From NCBI RefSeq assembly GCF_943181435.1, contig NZ_OW969598.1:1860001-1924000 (forward strand): DNA of 64,000 nt, given 5' to 3'. A program made the position numbers and the translations under genes. The notes under the pieces were generated by a model that saw only the letters and a program-made list of their open reading frames with translations, searched no databases and was not told the DNA's origin. Origin of the DNA: Neisseria sp. Marseille-Q6792. GTDB lineage: Bacteria; Pseudomonadota; Gammaproteobacteria; Burkholderiales; Neisseriaceae. The first letter of the stretch is position 1, and every line of letters starts with the position of its first letter. Shown here piece after piece: positions 1 to 10,042 of the stretch.

Positions 1-713
1 CTGATTTGGCCGTTTACAGTTACGGCTTCAGCGAGCAAGCCGACATCCGCATTACCGATTTCACCGCTTCTTCAGACGGCATGGAAGCCGTATTCCAAAC
101 CCCGTGGGGCGAAGGTCGCTGCCGCACGCGCCTGCTCGGACGGTTCAACGCGCAAAACCTCGCCGCCTGCATCGCCTTGCTGTGCGCTAACGGCTATCCG
201 CTTGATAAGGTATTGGATGTGCTGGCAAAAATCCGTCCTGCTTCGGGCCGTATGGATTGCATTATGAACAGCGGCAAACCTTTGGTCGTTGTCGATTACG
301 CCCACACGCCCGACGCATTGGAAAAAGCACTCGCCACCTTGCAGGAAATCAAACCGCAGGGTGCGGCCTTATGGTGCGTATTCGGTTGCGGCGGCAATCG
401 AGATCGCGGCAAACGCCCGCTGATGGGCGCGGCAGCCGTACAGGGCGCGGATAAAGTCGTCGTTACCGGCGACAACCCGCGTTTGGAAAATCCGCAAGAC
501 ATCATCAACGATATTTTGCCTGCTGTACCTAATCCTGAGCGCGTCGAAGCCGACCGCGCCGCCGCCATCCGTTATGCAGTCGAACGCGCTGCCGCAAACG
601 ACATTATCCTGATTGCCGGCAAAGGACACGAAAACTATCAGGATGTACAAGGCGTGAAGCACCATTTCTCTGATTTTGAAATCGCAGAAAAAGCATTGGC
701 AGAGCTGGGATAG
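1..713 (+). CDS. murE: UDP-MurNAc-tripeptide synthetase MurE, 3' part
   Basis: Adds the third amino acid (meso-diaminopimelate in this lineage) to UDP-MurNAc-L-Ala-D-Glu in the cytoplasm, using ATP. Only about the last 236 residues are present and the start lies left of the window; the family is usually near 490 residues. Visible are the hinge LLGRFNAQNLAA, the start of the C-terminal ligase domain with DYAHTPDAL, the glycine-rich GCGGNRDRGKRP and the motif DNPR, which in the family marks meso-DAP specificity. The end, IAGKGHENYQ, is also typical. It opens the cell wall cluster and is followed by murF after 64 bases. The function is very safe; the DAP assignment rests on the DNPR motif. Confidence 0.96.
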   Translation, partial: DLAVYSYGFSEQADIRITDFTASSDGMEAVFQTPWGEGRCRTRLLGRFNAQNLAACIALLCANGYPLDKVLDVLAKIRPASGRMDCIMNSGKPLVVVDYAHTPDALEKALATLQEIKPQGAALWCVFGCGGNRDRGKRPLMGAAAVQGADKVVVTGDNPRLENPQDIINDILPAVPNPERVEADRAAAIRYAVERAAANDIILIAGKGHENYQDVQGVKHHFSDFEIAEKALAELG

Positions 714-777
714 GCCATATCAAAAATGTTCAGGCGGTCTTAATTAAAACCATCTGAAAAAACAAACGGAAGAAACC

Positions 778-2136
778 ATGAAACCACTAGATTTAAATTT
801 CATCTGCCAAGCCCTCAAGCTTCCGATGCCGTCTGAAAACAAGCCCGTGTCGCGCATCGTAACCGACAGCCGCGACATCTGCGTAGGTGATGTGTTTTTC
901 GCATTGGCGGGAGAGCGGTTTGATGCGCATGATTTTGTTGAAGACGTATTGGCTGCTGGTGCGGCGGCGGTTGTGGTTTCGCGGGAAGATTGCGCGTCTT
1001 TGAAAGGCGCTTTGAAAGTCGATGACACGCTTGCCGCATTGCAAACACTGGCAAAGGCCTGGCGTGAAAATGTGAATCCGTTTGTGTTCGGCATTACCGG
1101 CTCGGGCGGCAAGACGACGGTGAAGGAGATGCTGGCTGCGGTATTGCGCCGCCGTTTCGGCGATGATGCCGTGTTGGCGACGGCAGGCAACTTCAACAAC
1201 CATATTGGATTGCCGCTTACTTTATTGAAATTAAACGAAAAACACCGCTATGCCGTGATTGAAATGGGCATGAACCATTTCGGCGAACTGGCGGTTTTAA
1301 CGCAAATCGCCAAACCCGATGCCGCCTTGGTCAACAACGCCCTGCGCGCTCATGTCGGCTGCGGTTTCGACGGAGTGGGCGATATTGCCAAAGCGAAAAG
1401 CGAGATTTACCAAGGTTTATGTTCAGACGGCATTGCACTGATTCCTCAAGAAGATGCCAATATGGCTGTCTTCAAAACGGCAACGCTTAATTTGAATACG
1501 CGCACTTTCGGCATCGATAGCGGCGATGTTCACGCGGAAAATATCGTGCTGAAACCTTTGTCATGCGAATTTGATTTGGTGTGCGGCGACGAGCGCGCAG
1601 CTGTAGTGCTGCCTGTTCCCGGCCGCCACAATGTCCACAACGCCGCCGCTGCCGCCGTGCTGGCTTTGGCTGCGGGTTTGAGTTTGAACGATGTGGCGGA
1701 AGGTTTGAAAGGCTTCAGCAACATCAAAGGCCGTCTGAACGTCAAATCCGGCATCAAAGGCGCGACCCTGATTGACGATACGTACAACGCGAACCCCGAC
1801 AGCATGAGGGCAGCAATTGACGTGTTGGCGCGTATGCCTGCGCCGCGTATTTTCGTGATGGGCGATATGGGCGAACTGGGCGAGGACGAAGCCGCTGCCA
1901 TGCACGCCGAAGTCGGCGCGTATGCCCGCGACCAAGGCATCGAAGCGGCTTATTTTGTCGGCGACAACAGCGTCGAAGCGGCGGAAAAATTTGGCGCGGA
2001 CGGTTTGTGGTTCGCCGCCAAAGACCCGTTGATTCAAGTGTTGAGCCACGATTTGCCCGAACGCGCCACCGTGTTGGTGAAAGGTTCGCGCTTTATGCAG
2101 ATGGAAGAAGTGGTCGAGGCATTGGAGGATAAGTGA
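778..2136 (+). CDS. murF: UDP-MurNAc-tripeptide:D-Ala-D-Ala ligase MurF
   Basis: Adds D-Ala-D-Ala to UDP-MurNAc-tripeptide, the last cytoplasmic step of muropeptide assembly. The 452 residues are full length for the family. The P-loop GITGSGGKTT is at residues 105-114, EMGMNHFGEL lies in the central domain, GRHNVHNAAAA begins the C-terminal domain and DDTYNANPDS follows near residue 333. The ATG at 778 is preceded by a GGAAGAAACC ribosome site. Its stop overlaps the alternative GTG start of the next small gene, which implies cotranscription. Two uptake-word copies lie inside the gene (near 826 and 1730). Confidence 0.97.
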   Translation: MKPLDLNFICQALKLPMPSENKPVSRIVTDSRDICVGDVFFALAGERFDAHDFVEDVLAAGAAAVVVSREDCASLKGALKVDDTLAALQTLAKAWRENVNPFVFGITGSGGKTTVKEMLAAVLRRRFGDDAVLATAGNFNNHIGLPLTLLKLNEKHRYAVIEMGMNHFGELAVLTQIAKPDAALVNNALRAHVGCGFDGVGDIAKAKSEIYQGLCSDGIALIPQEDANMAVFKTATLNLNTRTFGIDSGDVHAENIVLKPLSCEFDLVCGDERAAVVLPVPGRHNVHNAAAAAVLALAAGLSLNDVAEGLKGFSNIKGRLNVKSGIKGATLIDDTYNANPDSMRAAIDVLARMPAPRIFVMGDMGELGEDEAAAMHAEVGAYARDQGIEAAYFVGDNSVEAAEKFGADGLWFAAKDPLIQVLSHDLPERATVLVKGSRFMQMEEVVEALEDK

Positions 2137-2138
2137 AA

Positions 2139-2315
2139 ATGAAAAGCCGACGTTTTTTTAAAGCCTTATTGCTGATTGCCGCGCTGGTCGGCGCGTTTTA
2201 TGCCGGAATGCGGACGCGGGCGTATCTTTATGAAGATTTATGTTTAGACTTGGGCGGCGGCAAAAATCCGGGGAGTTACCCGATTTGCGTGATTGAGAAA
2301 GTCCCTGCACGTTAA
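2139..2315 (+). CDS. Small single-pass membrane protein, unknown function
   Basis: A 58-residue protein of unknown role that I cannot match to a named family. It has a basic N-terminus (MKSRRFFK), one hydrophobic stretch at about residues 8-22 (LLLIAALVGAFYAG), then a short soluble tail with two cysteines, so a membrane-anchored protein facing the periplasm is the simplest reading. A GTG start at 2133 would overlap the murF stop by four bases; the ATG at 2139 is preferred because it leaves a cleaner signal-anchor. Tight packing between murF and mraY suggests cotranscription with the cell wall genes. Confidence 0.6.
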   Translation: MKSRRFFKALLLIAALVGAFYAGMRTRAYLYEDLCLDLGGGKNPGSYPICVIEKVPAR

Positions 2316-2408
2316 TCTGCAAAAACCGTCCGAAACCTTGCCGGGCGGCAAGCCAACCTCAAACGGGCGCAAGCCCATGTAACGACAAAAACAAAAAAAG
2401 GAAGCCCC

Positions 2409-3491
2409 ATGTTTTTATGGCTCGCACATTTCAGCAACTGGTTAACCGGCCTGAATATTTTTCAATACACCACATTCCGCGCCGTCATGGCGGCGTTGAC
2501 CGCCTTGGCGTTTTCCCTGATGTTCGGCCCGTGGACGATACGCAGGCTGACCGCGCTCAAATGCGGGCAGGCAGTGCGTACCGACGGCCCGCAAACCCAC
2601 CTCGTCAAAAACGGCACGCCGACGATGGGCGGTTCGCTGATTCTGACCGCTATTACCGTGTCCACCCTGTTGTGGGGTAACTGGGCGAACCCGTATATCT
2701 GGATTCTCTTGGGCGTATTGCTTGCCACCGGTGCGCTCGGTTTTTACGACGACTGGCGCAAAGTTGTTTATAAAGACCCCAACGGCGTGTCCGCCAAATT
2801 CAAAATGGTGTGGCAGTCAAGCGTTGCCGTTATCGCCGGTTTGGCATTGTTTTACCTTGCCGCCAATTCCGCCAACAATATTTTGATTGTCCCGTTCTTC
2901 AAACAAATCGCCCTGCCGCTGGGTGTGGTCGGCTTTTTGGTGTTGTCTTACCTGACCATCGTCGGCACATCCAACGCCGTCAATCTCACCGACGGCTTGG
3001 ACGGCCTTGCCGCCTTCCCCGTCGTTCTCGTTGCCGCCGGACTCGCCATTTTCGCCTACGTCAGCGGACACTACCAATTTTCCCAATACCTCCAGCTTCC
3101 CTATGTCGCCGGTGCGAACGAAGTCGCTATATTCTGTACCGCCATGTGCGGCGCGTGCCTCGGATTTTTGTGGTTCAACGCCTATCCCGCGCAAGTCTTT
3201 ATGGGCGATGTCGGCGCGCTGGCATTGGGTGCCGCGCTCGGTACCGTTGCCGTCATCGTCCGCCAAGAGTTTGTCCTCGTCATTATGGGCGGTCTGTTCG
3301 TCGTCGAAGCCGTGTCCGTTATGCTTCAGGTCGGCTGGTATAAGAAAACCAAAAAACGCATTTTCCTGATGGCACCCATCCACCACCACTACGAACAAAA
3401 AGGCTGGAAAGAAACCCAAGTCGTCGTCCGCTTTTGGATTATCACCATCGTCTTGGTATTGATCGGCTTGAGTACCCTCAAAATCCGCTGA
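2409..3491 (+). CDS. mraY: Phospho-MurNAc-pentapeptide translocase MraY
   Basis: Integral inner-membrane enzyme that transfers phospho-MurNAc-pentapeptide from UDP to undecaprenyl phosphate, making lipid I. The 360 residues match the family length, with about ten hydrophobic segments. Conserved loops are visible: FYDDWRKV with the paired aspartates near residue 115, [10 protein letters not shown] near 190, [10 protein letters not shown], and the HHHYEQKGW loop near 325. An AGGAAG ribosome site lies just before the ATG. A dual uptake-sequence hairpin follows the stop and probably ends the upstream transcript. Confidence 0.97.
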   Translation: MFLWLAHFSNWLTGLNIFQYTTFRAVMAALTALAFSLMFGPWTIRRLTALKCGQAVRTDGPQTHLVKNGTPTMGGSLILTAITVSTLLWGNWANPYIWILLGVLLATGALGFYDDWRKVVYKDPNGVSAKFKMVWQSSVAVIAGLALFYLAANSANNILIVPFFKQIALPLGVVGFLVLSYLTIVGTSNAVNLTDGLDGLAAFPVVLVAAGLAIFAYVSGHYQFSQYLQLPYVAGANEVAIFCTAMCGACLGFLWFNAYPAQVFMGDVGALALGAALGTVAVIVRQEFVLVIMGGLFVVEAVSVMLQVGWYKKTKKRIFLMAPIHHHYEQKGWKETQVVVRFWIITIVLVLIGLSTLKIR

Positions 3492-3495
3492 ACCT

Positions 3496-3524
3496 ATGCC
3501 GTCTGAACACCTTTCAGACGGCAT
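3496..3524 (+). terminator. Inverted DNA-uptake-sequence terminator after mraY
   Basis: ATGCCGTCTGAA and its exact reverse complement are separated by four bases and followed by TTTG. Paired uptake words of this form commonly act as Neisseria intrinsic terminators. Confidence 0.75.
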
Positions 3525-3616
3525 TTGAACGCGCAATAAACCTGCGGCGGCAATCCGCCCCGTCCTATCGTTAACGGCGGTTGAAACCCACCTTATACTG
3601 AAACAGGAGAGAAACC

Positions 3617-4327
3617 ATGAAACAAACAACCAAATGGCTTGCCGCCGCCCTGATTGCCTTGGGCTTGAACCAAGTGATGTGGGCGGATGACGATGATGTA
3701 TCGGATTTTCAGGAAACGCTCCAAGCTGCGGAGCAAGGGAATGCTCAAGCCCAATTTAATTTGGGCTTGATGTATGCCAACGGGCAAGGAGTCCGTCAAG
3801 ACGATGCACAGGCAGCGCAGTGGTTTCGCAAGGCTGCAGAACAAGGGGTTGCCACTGCCCAATTCGGTTTGGGTGTGATGTATTACGAAGGCGAAGGCGT
3901 CCGTCAAGACTATGCACAGGCAGTACAGTGGTATCGTAGGGCTGCAGAACAAGGGTATGCCGATGCCCAAAATAATTTGGGTCTGATGTATGCCAATGGG
4001 CATGGAGTTCGTCAAGATTATGCACAGGCAGTGCAGTGGTATCGTAGGGCTGCGGAGCAAGGGAAGGCAGAAGCCCAAAATAATTTGGGTGAGATGTATT
4101 ACAAAGGCGAAGGAGTTCGTCAGGATTATAAACAGGCAGCGCAGTGGTTTCTCAATGCGGCAGAACAAGGGGTTGACGAAGCCCAATTTTATTTGGGCAT
4201 AATGTATTACAAAGGGCACGGCGTGCGCCAAGACCTTGCGCTCGCTCAAGAATGGCTTGGCAAGGCGTGTCAAAACGGATACCAAAAAGGCTGCGACAAG
4301 CACCAACGCCTGAAGGCGGGTTATTGA
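3617..4327 (+). CDS. Secreted Sel1-repeat protein
   Basis: A 236-residue protein with a Sec signal peptide (about residues 1-23, cut near MWA-DDD), followed by at least five tandem Sel1-like repeats of 36 residues with the pattern A-E-Q-G-x-x-x-A-Q-x-x-L-G-x-M-Y, and a short basic end. Sel1 repeats form alpha-solenoid scaffolds for protein-protein contacts; no catalytic residues are visible. At DNA level the repeats are near-identical 108-base units, so copy number may vary by recombination. It lies between mraY and murD, is flanked by uptake sequences and has its own AGGAGAG ribosome site. A role in envelope assembly is only inferred from position. Confidence 0.85.
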   Translation: MKQTTKWLAAALIALGLNQVMWADDDDVSDFQETLQAAEQGNAQAQFNLGLMYANGQGVRQDDAQAAQWFRKAAEQGVATAQFGLGVMYYEGEGVRQDYAQAVQWYRRAAEQGYADAQNNLGLMYANGHGVRQDYAQAVQWYRRAAEQGKAEAQNNLGEMYYKGEGVRQDYKQAAQWFLNAAEQGVDEAQFYLGIMYYKGHGVRQDLALAQEWLGKACQNGYQKGCDKHQRLKAGY

Positions 4328-4415
4328 ACAGCTCGCGATGCCGTCTGAAAGCGGCTTGGGCAGGGGGCGGACATTCCCTCCTGTCCAATATGATTTGTTT
4401 TAGGACAAAACCAAA

Positions 4416-5753
4416 ATGACTTTCCAAAACAAAAAAATCCTCGTCGCCGGACTCGGCGGTACGGGTATTTCCATGATTGCCTATCTGCGCAAAAACGGCG
4501 CGGAGGTTGCCGCTTATGATGCGGAGCTGAAAGCCGAGCGTGTATCGCAGATCGGTAAGATGTTTGACGGGCTGGTGTTTTACACGGGCCGTCTGAAAGA
4601 TGCGCTGGATAATGGTTTCGATATTCTGGCGCTCAGTCCCGGCATCAGCGAGCGGCAGCCTGATATCGAGGCGTTCAAGCAAAACGGCGGGCGCGTGTTG
4701 GGCGACATCGAATTGCTGGCGGACATTGTGAACTGCCGCGGCGACAAGGTGATTGCGATTACCGGCAGTAACGGCAAAACCACGGTAACGAGCCTGGTGG
4801 GCTATCTCTGCATCAAGTGCGGGCTGGATACCGTTATCGCGGGCAATATCGGCACGCCGGTTTTGGAGGCGGAATGGCAGCGCGAAGGCAAAAAGGCGGA
4901 CGTGTGGGTGTTGGAGCTTTCCAGCTTCCAACTGGAAAACACCGAAAGCCTGCGCCCGACTGCGGCGACGGTGCTGAACATTTCCGAAGACCATCTCGAC
5001 CGCTACGATGACTTGCTCGACTACGCGCATACCAAGGATAAGATTTTCCGTGGCAATGGCGTACAGGTTTTGAATGCGGACGATGCGTTCTGTCGCGCCA
5101 TGAAACGGGCAGGGCGCGAGGTAAAATGGTTTTCGTTGGAACACGAAGCCGATTTTTGGCTGGAACGCGAGACGGGCACTTTGAAACAAGGCAATGAAGA
5201 TTTGATTGCCACGCAAGACATTCCGCTGCAAGGCTTGCACAACGCCGCCAACGTGATGGCCGCCGTCGCCTTGTGCGAGGCCGTCGGTTTGCCGCGCGAA
5301 GCATTGCTCGAACACGTCAAAACCTTCCAAGGCCTGCCGCACCGCGTGGAAAAAATCGGCGAGAAAAACGGTGTGGTGTTTATCGACGACAGCAAAGGTA
5401 CGAACGTCGGCGCGACCGCCGCCGCGATTGCCGGTTTGCAAAATCCGCTCTTCGTGATTTTGGGCGGCATGGGCAAAGGGCAGGACTTCACACCCCTGCG
5501 CGACGCGCTTGCTGGTAAGGCAAAAGGCGTGTTCTTAATTGGTGTCGATGCACCGCAAATCCGCCGCGATTTGGACGGCTGTGGTCTGAATATGACTGAC
5601 TGCGCCACTTTGGAAGAAGCCGTTCAGACGGCATATGCCCAAGCCGAAGCGGGCGATATCGTGCTGCTCAGCCCCGCCTGCGCGAGTTTCGATATGTTTA
5701 AAGGCTACGCGCACCGTTCGGAAGTGTTTATCGAAGCGTTTAAGGCTTTGTGA
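4416..5753 (+). CDS. murD: UDP-MurNAc-L-Ala:D-Glu ligase MurD
   Basis: Adds D-glutamate to UDP-MurNAc-L-alanine in the cytoplasm. The 445 residues are full length. The N-terminal UDP-binding fold begins [14 protein letters not shown], the P-loop [12 protein letters not shown] starts near residue 116, followed by LELSSFQLE and [10 protein letters not shown] in the central domain, and [10 protein letters not shown] and [13 protein letters not shown] in the C-terminal domain. The ATG at 4416 follows a weak ribosome site. One uptake word lies inside the gene at about 5634. Confidence 0.97.
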   Translation: MTFQNKKILVAGLGGTGISMIAYLRKNGAEVAAYDAELKAERVSQIGKMFDGLVFYTGRLKDALDNGFDILALSPGISERQPDIEAFKQNGGRVLGDIELLADIVNCRGDKVIAITGSNGKTTVTSLVGYLCIKCGLDTVIAGNIGTPVLEAEWQREGKKADVWVLELSSFQLENTESLRPTAATVLNISEDHLDRYDDLLDYAHTKDKIFRGNGVQVLNADDAFCRAMKRAGREVKWFSLEHEADFWLERETGTLKQGNEDLIATQDIPLQGLHNAANVMAAVALCEAVGLPREALLEHVKTFQGLPHRVEKIGEKNGVVFIDDSKGTNVGATAAAIAGLQNPLFVILGGMGKGQDFTPLRDALAGKAKGVFLIGVDAPQIRRDLDGCGLNMTDCATLEEAVQTAYAQAEAGDIVLLSPACASFDMFKGYAHRSEVFIEAFKAL

Positions 5754-5905
5754 TGCTGTCTGAAACGCAAACGCCGTCATTGTTGGGCGGGAAGTAAAGA
5801 TTTAGAATACCGATTTGGGATGTATCGCATGTTCGGACGGCATTATCTGCCGTCTGAAATTTTTGCCCTTTGCGGCAGATGCAAACAGAATGACAGGTGG
5901 TTTTT

Positions 5906-7201
5906 TTGAAGATTTCGGACATATTGGTAAAGGTGGGGAGCGGTATCCATACCGTTCTGCTCGACAGGCAGATTGTGCGCGACGGCAGGAAATTCGACAC
6001 GTCGCTTTTGTGGATGCTGGTGTTGATGACGGTATTCAGCCTGCTGATGATTTATTCGGCTTCGGTAGATTCAGCGGTACGCGAAGGCGGCAGCCAATTC
6101 GGCTATGTCGGCAAACAGGCGGGATTTGTCGCTTTCTTTGCCTGTATATGCAGTTTACTTAGTTTTTGTAAGATGAAAACGTGGCGGTGGCTGGTGCCGT
6201 GGATATTCGCCAGTTCGGTTATATTGTTGGTCGCCGTGCTGCTTGTCGGCAATGAAGTCAATGGTGCGAAACGTTGGATTCCCTTGGTGATAGTCAATTT
6301 CCAACCGACCGAGTTATTTAAGTTGGCGGTCATCTTGTATCTGGCCAGCCTGTTTACCCGCCGCGAAGAAGTGTTGCGCAGTATGGAACACCTCGGCTGG
6401 CGGTCGATTTGGCGGGGGACGGCCAATCTGGCGATGTCTTTCACCAATCCTCAGGCGCGCCGCGAAACCAAAGAAATGTATAACCGCTTCCGGTCGATTA
6501 TCCTGCCTATCATGCTGGTGGCGTTCGGTTTGACGCTGGTGATGTTTCAGCCGGATTTCGGTTCGTTTGTCGTGATTACCGTCATTACTGTCGGATTGCT
6601 GTTCCTTGCGGGTTTGCCGTGGAAATATTTTTTCATTCTGGTGGGCAGCGTTTTGACCGGGATGGCGCTGATGATTGCCGCCGCCCCTTACCGTATGCAA
6701 AGAGTGCTGACCTTTCTCGACCCTTGGCAGGACAAACAGAACACAGGCTATCAGCTTACCCAGTCGCTGATGGCGATCGGGCGGGGCGACTGGTTCGGTA
6801 TGGGTTTGGGGGCAAGTTTGAGCAAACGCGGGTTTCTGCCGGAAGCGCATACCGATTTTATTTTCGCCATTATTGCCGAAGAATTCGGTTTCTTTGGTAT
6901 GTGTGTGCTGGTGTTCTGTTACGGTTGGCTGGTTATACGCGCGTTTTCCATCGGCAAACAGGCGCGTGATTTGGGGTTGACCTTCAATGCCTATATCGCT
7001 TCGGGTATCGGTATTTGGATCGGTATCCAAAGTTTCTTCAATATCGGCGTGAATATCGGCGCGTTGCCGACCAAAGGTTTGACACTGCCGCTGATTTCTT
7101 ACGGCGGTTCGGCAGTGGGGGTAATGTTTTTCAGTATTATGCTGCTGTTGCGCATCGATTATGAAAACCGCCGGAAAATGCGCGGTTACCAAGAGGAGTA
7201 A
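5906..7201 (+). CDS. ftsW: Septal peptidoglycan polymerase FtsW
   Basis: SEDS-family polytopic membrane protein that polymerises lipid II at the septum with its partner transpeptidase. About ten hydrophobic segments are present with the conserved loops PEAHTDFIFAIIAEEFG and the C-terminal PTKGLTLPLISYGGSA. The start is uncertain. A GTG at 5897 and a TTG at 5906 share the frame, and the TTG is preferred because it gives the N-terminus MKISDILVKVGSG. Both straddle a run of seven T. The stop lies just before the murG ATG, with a gap of only three bases, so the two are translationally close. Confidence 0.93.
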   Translation: MKISDILVKVGSGIHTVLLDRQIVRDGRKFDTSLLWMLVLMTVFSLLMIYSASVDSAVREGGSQFGYVGKQAGFVAFFACICSLLSFCKMKTWRWLVPWIFASSVILLVAVLLVGNEVNGAKRWIPLVIVNFQPTELFKLAVILYLASLFTRREEVLRSMEHLGWRSIWRGTANLAMSFTNPQARRETKEMYNRFRSIILPIMLVAFGLTLVMFQPDFGSFVVITVITVGLLFLAGLPWKYFFILVGSVLTGMALMIAAAPYRMQRVLTFLDPWQDKQNTGYQLTQSLMAIGRGDWFGMGLGASLSKRGFLPEAHTDFIFAIIAEEFGFFGMCVLVFCYGWLVIRAFSIGKQARDLGLTFNAYIASGIGIWIGIQSFFNIGVNIGALPTKGLTLPLISYGGSAVGVMFFSIMLLLRIDYENRRKMRGYQEE

Positions 7202-7204
7202 ATC

Positions 7205-8272
7205 ATGGGCGGTAAAACCTTCATGCTGATGGCGGGCGGTACCGGTGGTCATATTTTCCCTGCGCTGGCGGTGGCGGATTCGTTGCGCGCGCGCGGTCAT
7301 CATGTGATTTGGCTGGGCAGTAAGGATTCGATGGAAGAGCGTATCGTGCCGCAATACGATATTCCGCTTGAAACGCTGGCGATTAAGGGCGTACGCGGCA
7401 ACGGCATCAAACGCAAGCTAATGCTGCCGTTTACTTTGTATCAAACCGTCCGCGAGGCGCAGCGGATTATCCGCAAACACCGTGTCGAGTGCGTCATCGG
7501 CTTCGGTGGCTTCGTTACCTTCCCCGGCGGTTTGGCGGCGAAGCTCTTGGGCGTGCCGATTGTGATTCACGAGCAAAACGCCGTGGCCGGTTTGTCCAAC
7601 CGCCACCTGTCGCGCTGGGCGAAGCGGGTATTGTACGCTTTTCCGAAAGCATTCAGCCACGAAGGCGGTTTGGTCGGAAATCCCGTCCGCGCCGATATTG
7701 CTAAGCTGCCCGTGCCTGCCGAACGCTTCCAAGGGCGTGAAGGCCGTCTGAAAATTTTGGTGGTCGGCGGCAGTTTGGGTGCAGACGTTTTGAACAAAAC
7801 CGTACCGCAGGCATTGGCATTATTGCCCGAGGAAGCTCGTCCGCAAATGTATCATCAGTCCGGTCGCAGTAAATTGGGCAATCTGCAGGCGGATTACGAT
7901 GCATTGGGTGTGCAAGCCGAGTGCGTCGAATTTATTACCGACATGGTGTCCGCCTACCGTGATGCCGATTTGGTGATTTGCCGTGCCGGCGCGCTGACGA
8001 TTGCCGAGTTGACTGCGGCAGGGTTGGGCGCGTTGTTAGTGCCGTATCCTCACGCCGTCGATGACCATCAAACCGCCAACGCGCGTTTTATGGTGCAGGC
8101 GGAGGCGGGATTGCTGTTGCCGCAAACCCAATTGACAGCGGAAAAACTTGCCGAAATCCTCGGCGGCTTAAACCGTGAGAAATGCCTCAAATGGGCGGAA
8201 AATGCCCGCACGCTGGCGCTGCCGCACAGTGCGGACGACGTGGCGGAAGCAGCTATCGAGTGTACGGCATGA
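7205..8272 (+). CDS. murG: Lipid II synthase MurG (GlcNAc transferase)
   Basis: Peripheral inner-membrane GT28 glycosyltransferase that adds GlcNAc to lipid I on the cytoplasmic face. The 355 residues are full length. The N-terminal lipid-binding loop GGTGGHIFPAL is at residues 11-21, a second glycine-rich loop GGSLGA is near 188, and CRAGALTIAELTAAG is the UDP-GlcNAc binding region in the C-terminal half. It starts three bases after ftsW, behind AAGAGG. An inverted repeat ends this block 26 bases downstream. Confidence 0.97.
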   Translation: MGGKTFMLMAGGTGGHIFPALAVADSLRARGHHVIWLGSKDSMEERIVPQYDIPLETLAIKGVRGNGIKRKLMLPFTLYQTVREAQRIIRKHRVECVIGFGGFVTFPGGLAAKLLGVPIVIHEQNAVAGLSNRHLSRWAKRVLYAFPKAFSHEGGLVGNPVRADIAKLPVPAERFQGREGRLKILVVGGSLGADVLNKTVPQALALLPEEARPQMYHQSGRSKLGNLQADYDALGVQAECVEFITDMVSAYRDADLVICRAGALTIAELTAAGLGALLVPYPHAVDDHQTANARFMVQAEAGLLLPQTQLTAEKLAEILGGLNREKCLKWAENARTLALPHSADDVAEAAIECTA

Positions 8273-8297
8273 TGACATGATGCAATAAACGAAACAG

Positions 8298-8335
8298 ATG
8301 CCGTCTGAAAACCACGAAACCGGTTTCAGACGGCC
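8298..8335 (+). terminator. Uptake-sequence hairpin between murG and murC
   Basis: ATGCCGTCTGAAA is paired with TTTCAGACGGCCTT across a short loop, followed by TATATTTTGTTTTTT, which gives a T-rich tail. It lies in a 288-base gap between murG and murC. The rest of that gap (8336-8560) is AT-rich, contains no recognisable gene, and probably holds the promoter for murC. Confidence 0.7.
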
Positions 8336-8560
8336 TTATATTTTGTTTTTTCTGGTGTTTCGGTATATGAAATTGAGTTTGAAAATGGGCAGGAAAGCAG
8401 GGTTTGCCGCCGAGTGCAGCCTTATTTTTAACTATATTGCCATCGATATGAAATCCTGTATGCCGAAACATCTGTAATTTACAAGAAAACTATGGCGTAG
8501 AAGCGGATAGCCCTTTAAAATAACGCCTTTATGCATCGAAATCCACCGGAACGCAACATT

Positions 8561-9967
8561 ATGATGAAAAATCGAGTTACTAACATCCATTTTGTCGGTA
8601 TCGGCGGCGTCGGCATGAGCGGTATCGCCGAAGTCTTACACAATTTGGGCTTTAAAGTTTCCGGTTCGGATCAGGCGCGAAATGCCGCTACCGAGCATTT
8701 GAGCAGCCTGGGCATTCAAGTTTATCCCGGTCATACCGCAGAACACGTTAACGGCGCGGATGTTGTCGTTACCTCTACCGCCGTCAAAAAAGAAAATCCC
8801 GAAGTTGTCGCTGCGCTGGAGCAGCAAATCCCCGTCATTCCCCGCGCCCTGATGCTGGCGGAGCTGATGCGCTTCCGTGACGGTATCGCCATCGCCGGTA
8901 CGCATGGCAAAACCACGACCACCAGTCTGACCGCATCCATTCTCGGTGCGGCTGGTCTCGACCCCACTTTCGTTATCGGCGGCAAACTCAATGCCGCAGG
9001 TACCAACGCCCGTTTGGGCAAAGGCGAATACATCGTCGCCGAAGCCGACGAATCCGATGCATCCTTCCTACATCTGACCCCGATTATGTCCGTCGTTACC
9101 AATATCGACGAAGACCACATGGATACCTACGGACACAGCGTCGAAAAACTGCATCAGGCGTTTGTTGATTTTATCCACCGTATGCCGTTCTACGGCAAAG
9201 CGTTTTTGTGTGTTGACAGCGAACACGTCCGCGCGATTTTGCCCAAAGTGAGTAAACCTTACGCCACCTACGGCTTGGATGATGCCGCCGACATCTACGC
9301 CACCGACATCGAAAACGTCGGCGCACAAATGAAATTTACCGTTCATGTGCAAATGAAAGGACATGAGCAAGAGCCGTTTGAGGTTGTTTTGAATATGCCT
9401 GGCCGCCACAACGTTCTCAATGCCTTGGCAGCCATCGGTGTTGCGCTGGAAGTTGGCGCATCGGTTGAAGCGATCCAAAAAGGTTTGCTCGGCTTTGAAG
9501 GTGTCGGCCGCCGCTTCCAAAAATATGGCGACATTAAATTGCCAAACGGCGGAACCGCTTTGCTGGTAGACGATTATGGCCACCATCCCGTCGAAATGGC
9601 GGCAACCCTTGCCGCCGCACGCGGTGCATACCCTGAAAAACGTTTGGTATTGGCCTTTCAGCCGCACCGCTATACCCGTACACGCGATTTGTTTGAAGAC
9701 TTTACCAAAGTCCTCAATACCGTTGACGCGCTGGTGTTGACCGAAGTTTATGCTGCAGGCGAAGAACCGATTGCCGCTGCCGACTCCCGCGCCCTTGCCC
9801 GCGCCATCCGCGTATTGGGCAAACTTGAGCCGATTTACTGCGAAAACGTCGCCGACTTGCCCGAAATGCTGATGAATGTTTTGCAGGACGGCGACATCGT
9901 GTTGAATATGGGTGCAGGCAGCATCAACCGCGTGCCTGCCGCGATGTTGGAGTTGTCGAAAGCCTGA
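8561..9967 (+). CDS. murC: UDP-MurNAc:L-alanine ligase MurC
   Basis: First amino-acid ligase of the pathway: adds L-alanine to UDP-MurNAc. The N-terminal [15 protein letters not shown] nucleotide-binding loop, the P-loop [12 protein letters not shown] near residue 113, [31 protein letters not shown] and FQPHRYTRT are all present. The open frame extends to an upstream ATG at 8531. The start at 8561 (MMKNRV) is chosen because it places the glycine-rich loop at the usual distance and has GGAACG upstream. The length, about 468 residues, fits the family. Confidence 0.96.
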   Translation: MMKNRVTNIHFVGIGGVGMSGIAEVLHNLGFKVSGSDQARNAATEHLSSLGIQVYPGHTAEHVNGADVVVTSTAVKKENPEVVAALEQQIPVIPRALMLAELMRFRDGIAIAGTHGKTTTTSLTASILGAAGLDPTFVIGGKLNAAGTNARLGKGEYIVAEADESDASFLHLTPIMSVVTNIDEDHMDTYGHSVEKLHQAFVDFIHRMPFYGKAFLCVDSEHVRAILPKVSKPYATYGLDDAADIYATDIENVGAQMKFTVHVQMKGHEQEPFEVVLNMPGRHNVLNALAAIGVALEVGASVEAIQKGLLGFEGVGRRFQKYGDIKLPNGGTALLVDDYGHHPVEMAATLAAARGAYPEKRLVLAFQPHRYTRTRDLFEDFTKVLNTVDALVLTEVYAAGEEPIAAADSRALARAIRVLGKLEPIYCENVADLPEMLMNVLQDGDIVLNMGAGSINRVPAAMLELSKA

Positions 9968-10042
9968 GGTGCAACTTTTATCGTGATGCCGCGATAGCTG
10001 CCCGATGAAGCGATGTTTCATCAGGTGGGGCAAACGAGATTA

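Noticed and set aside
2810..3629. Long arginine-rich or histidine/aspartate-rich frames overlapping mraY
   Set aside because: They are out-of-frame readings of mraY with biased composition and no homology.
8531..8560. Upstream ATG as the murC start
   Set aside because: It adds ten residues not seen in the family, while the ATG at 8561 has a GGA-containing site and the normal N-terminus.
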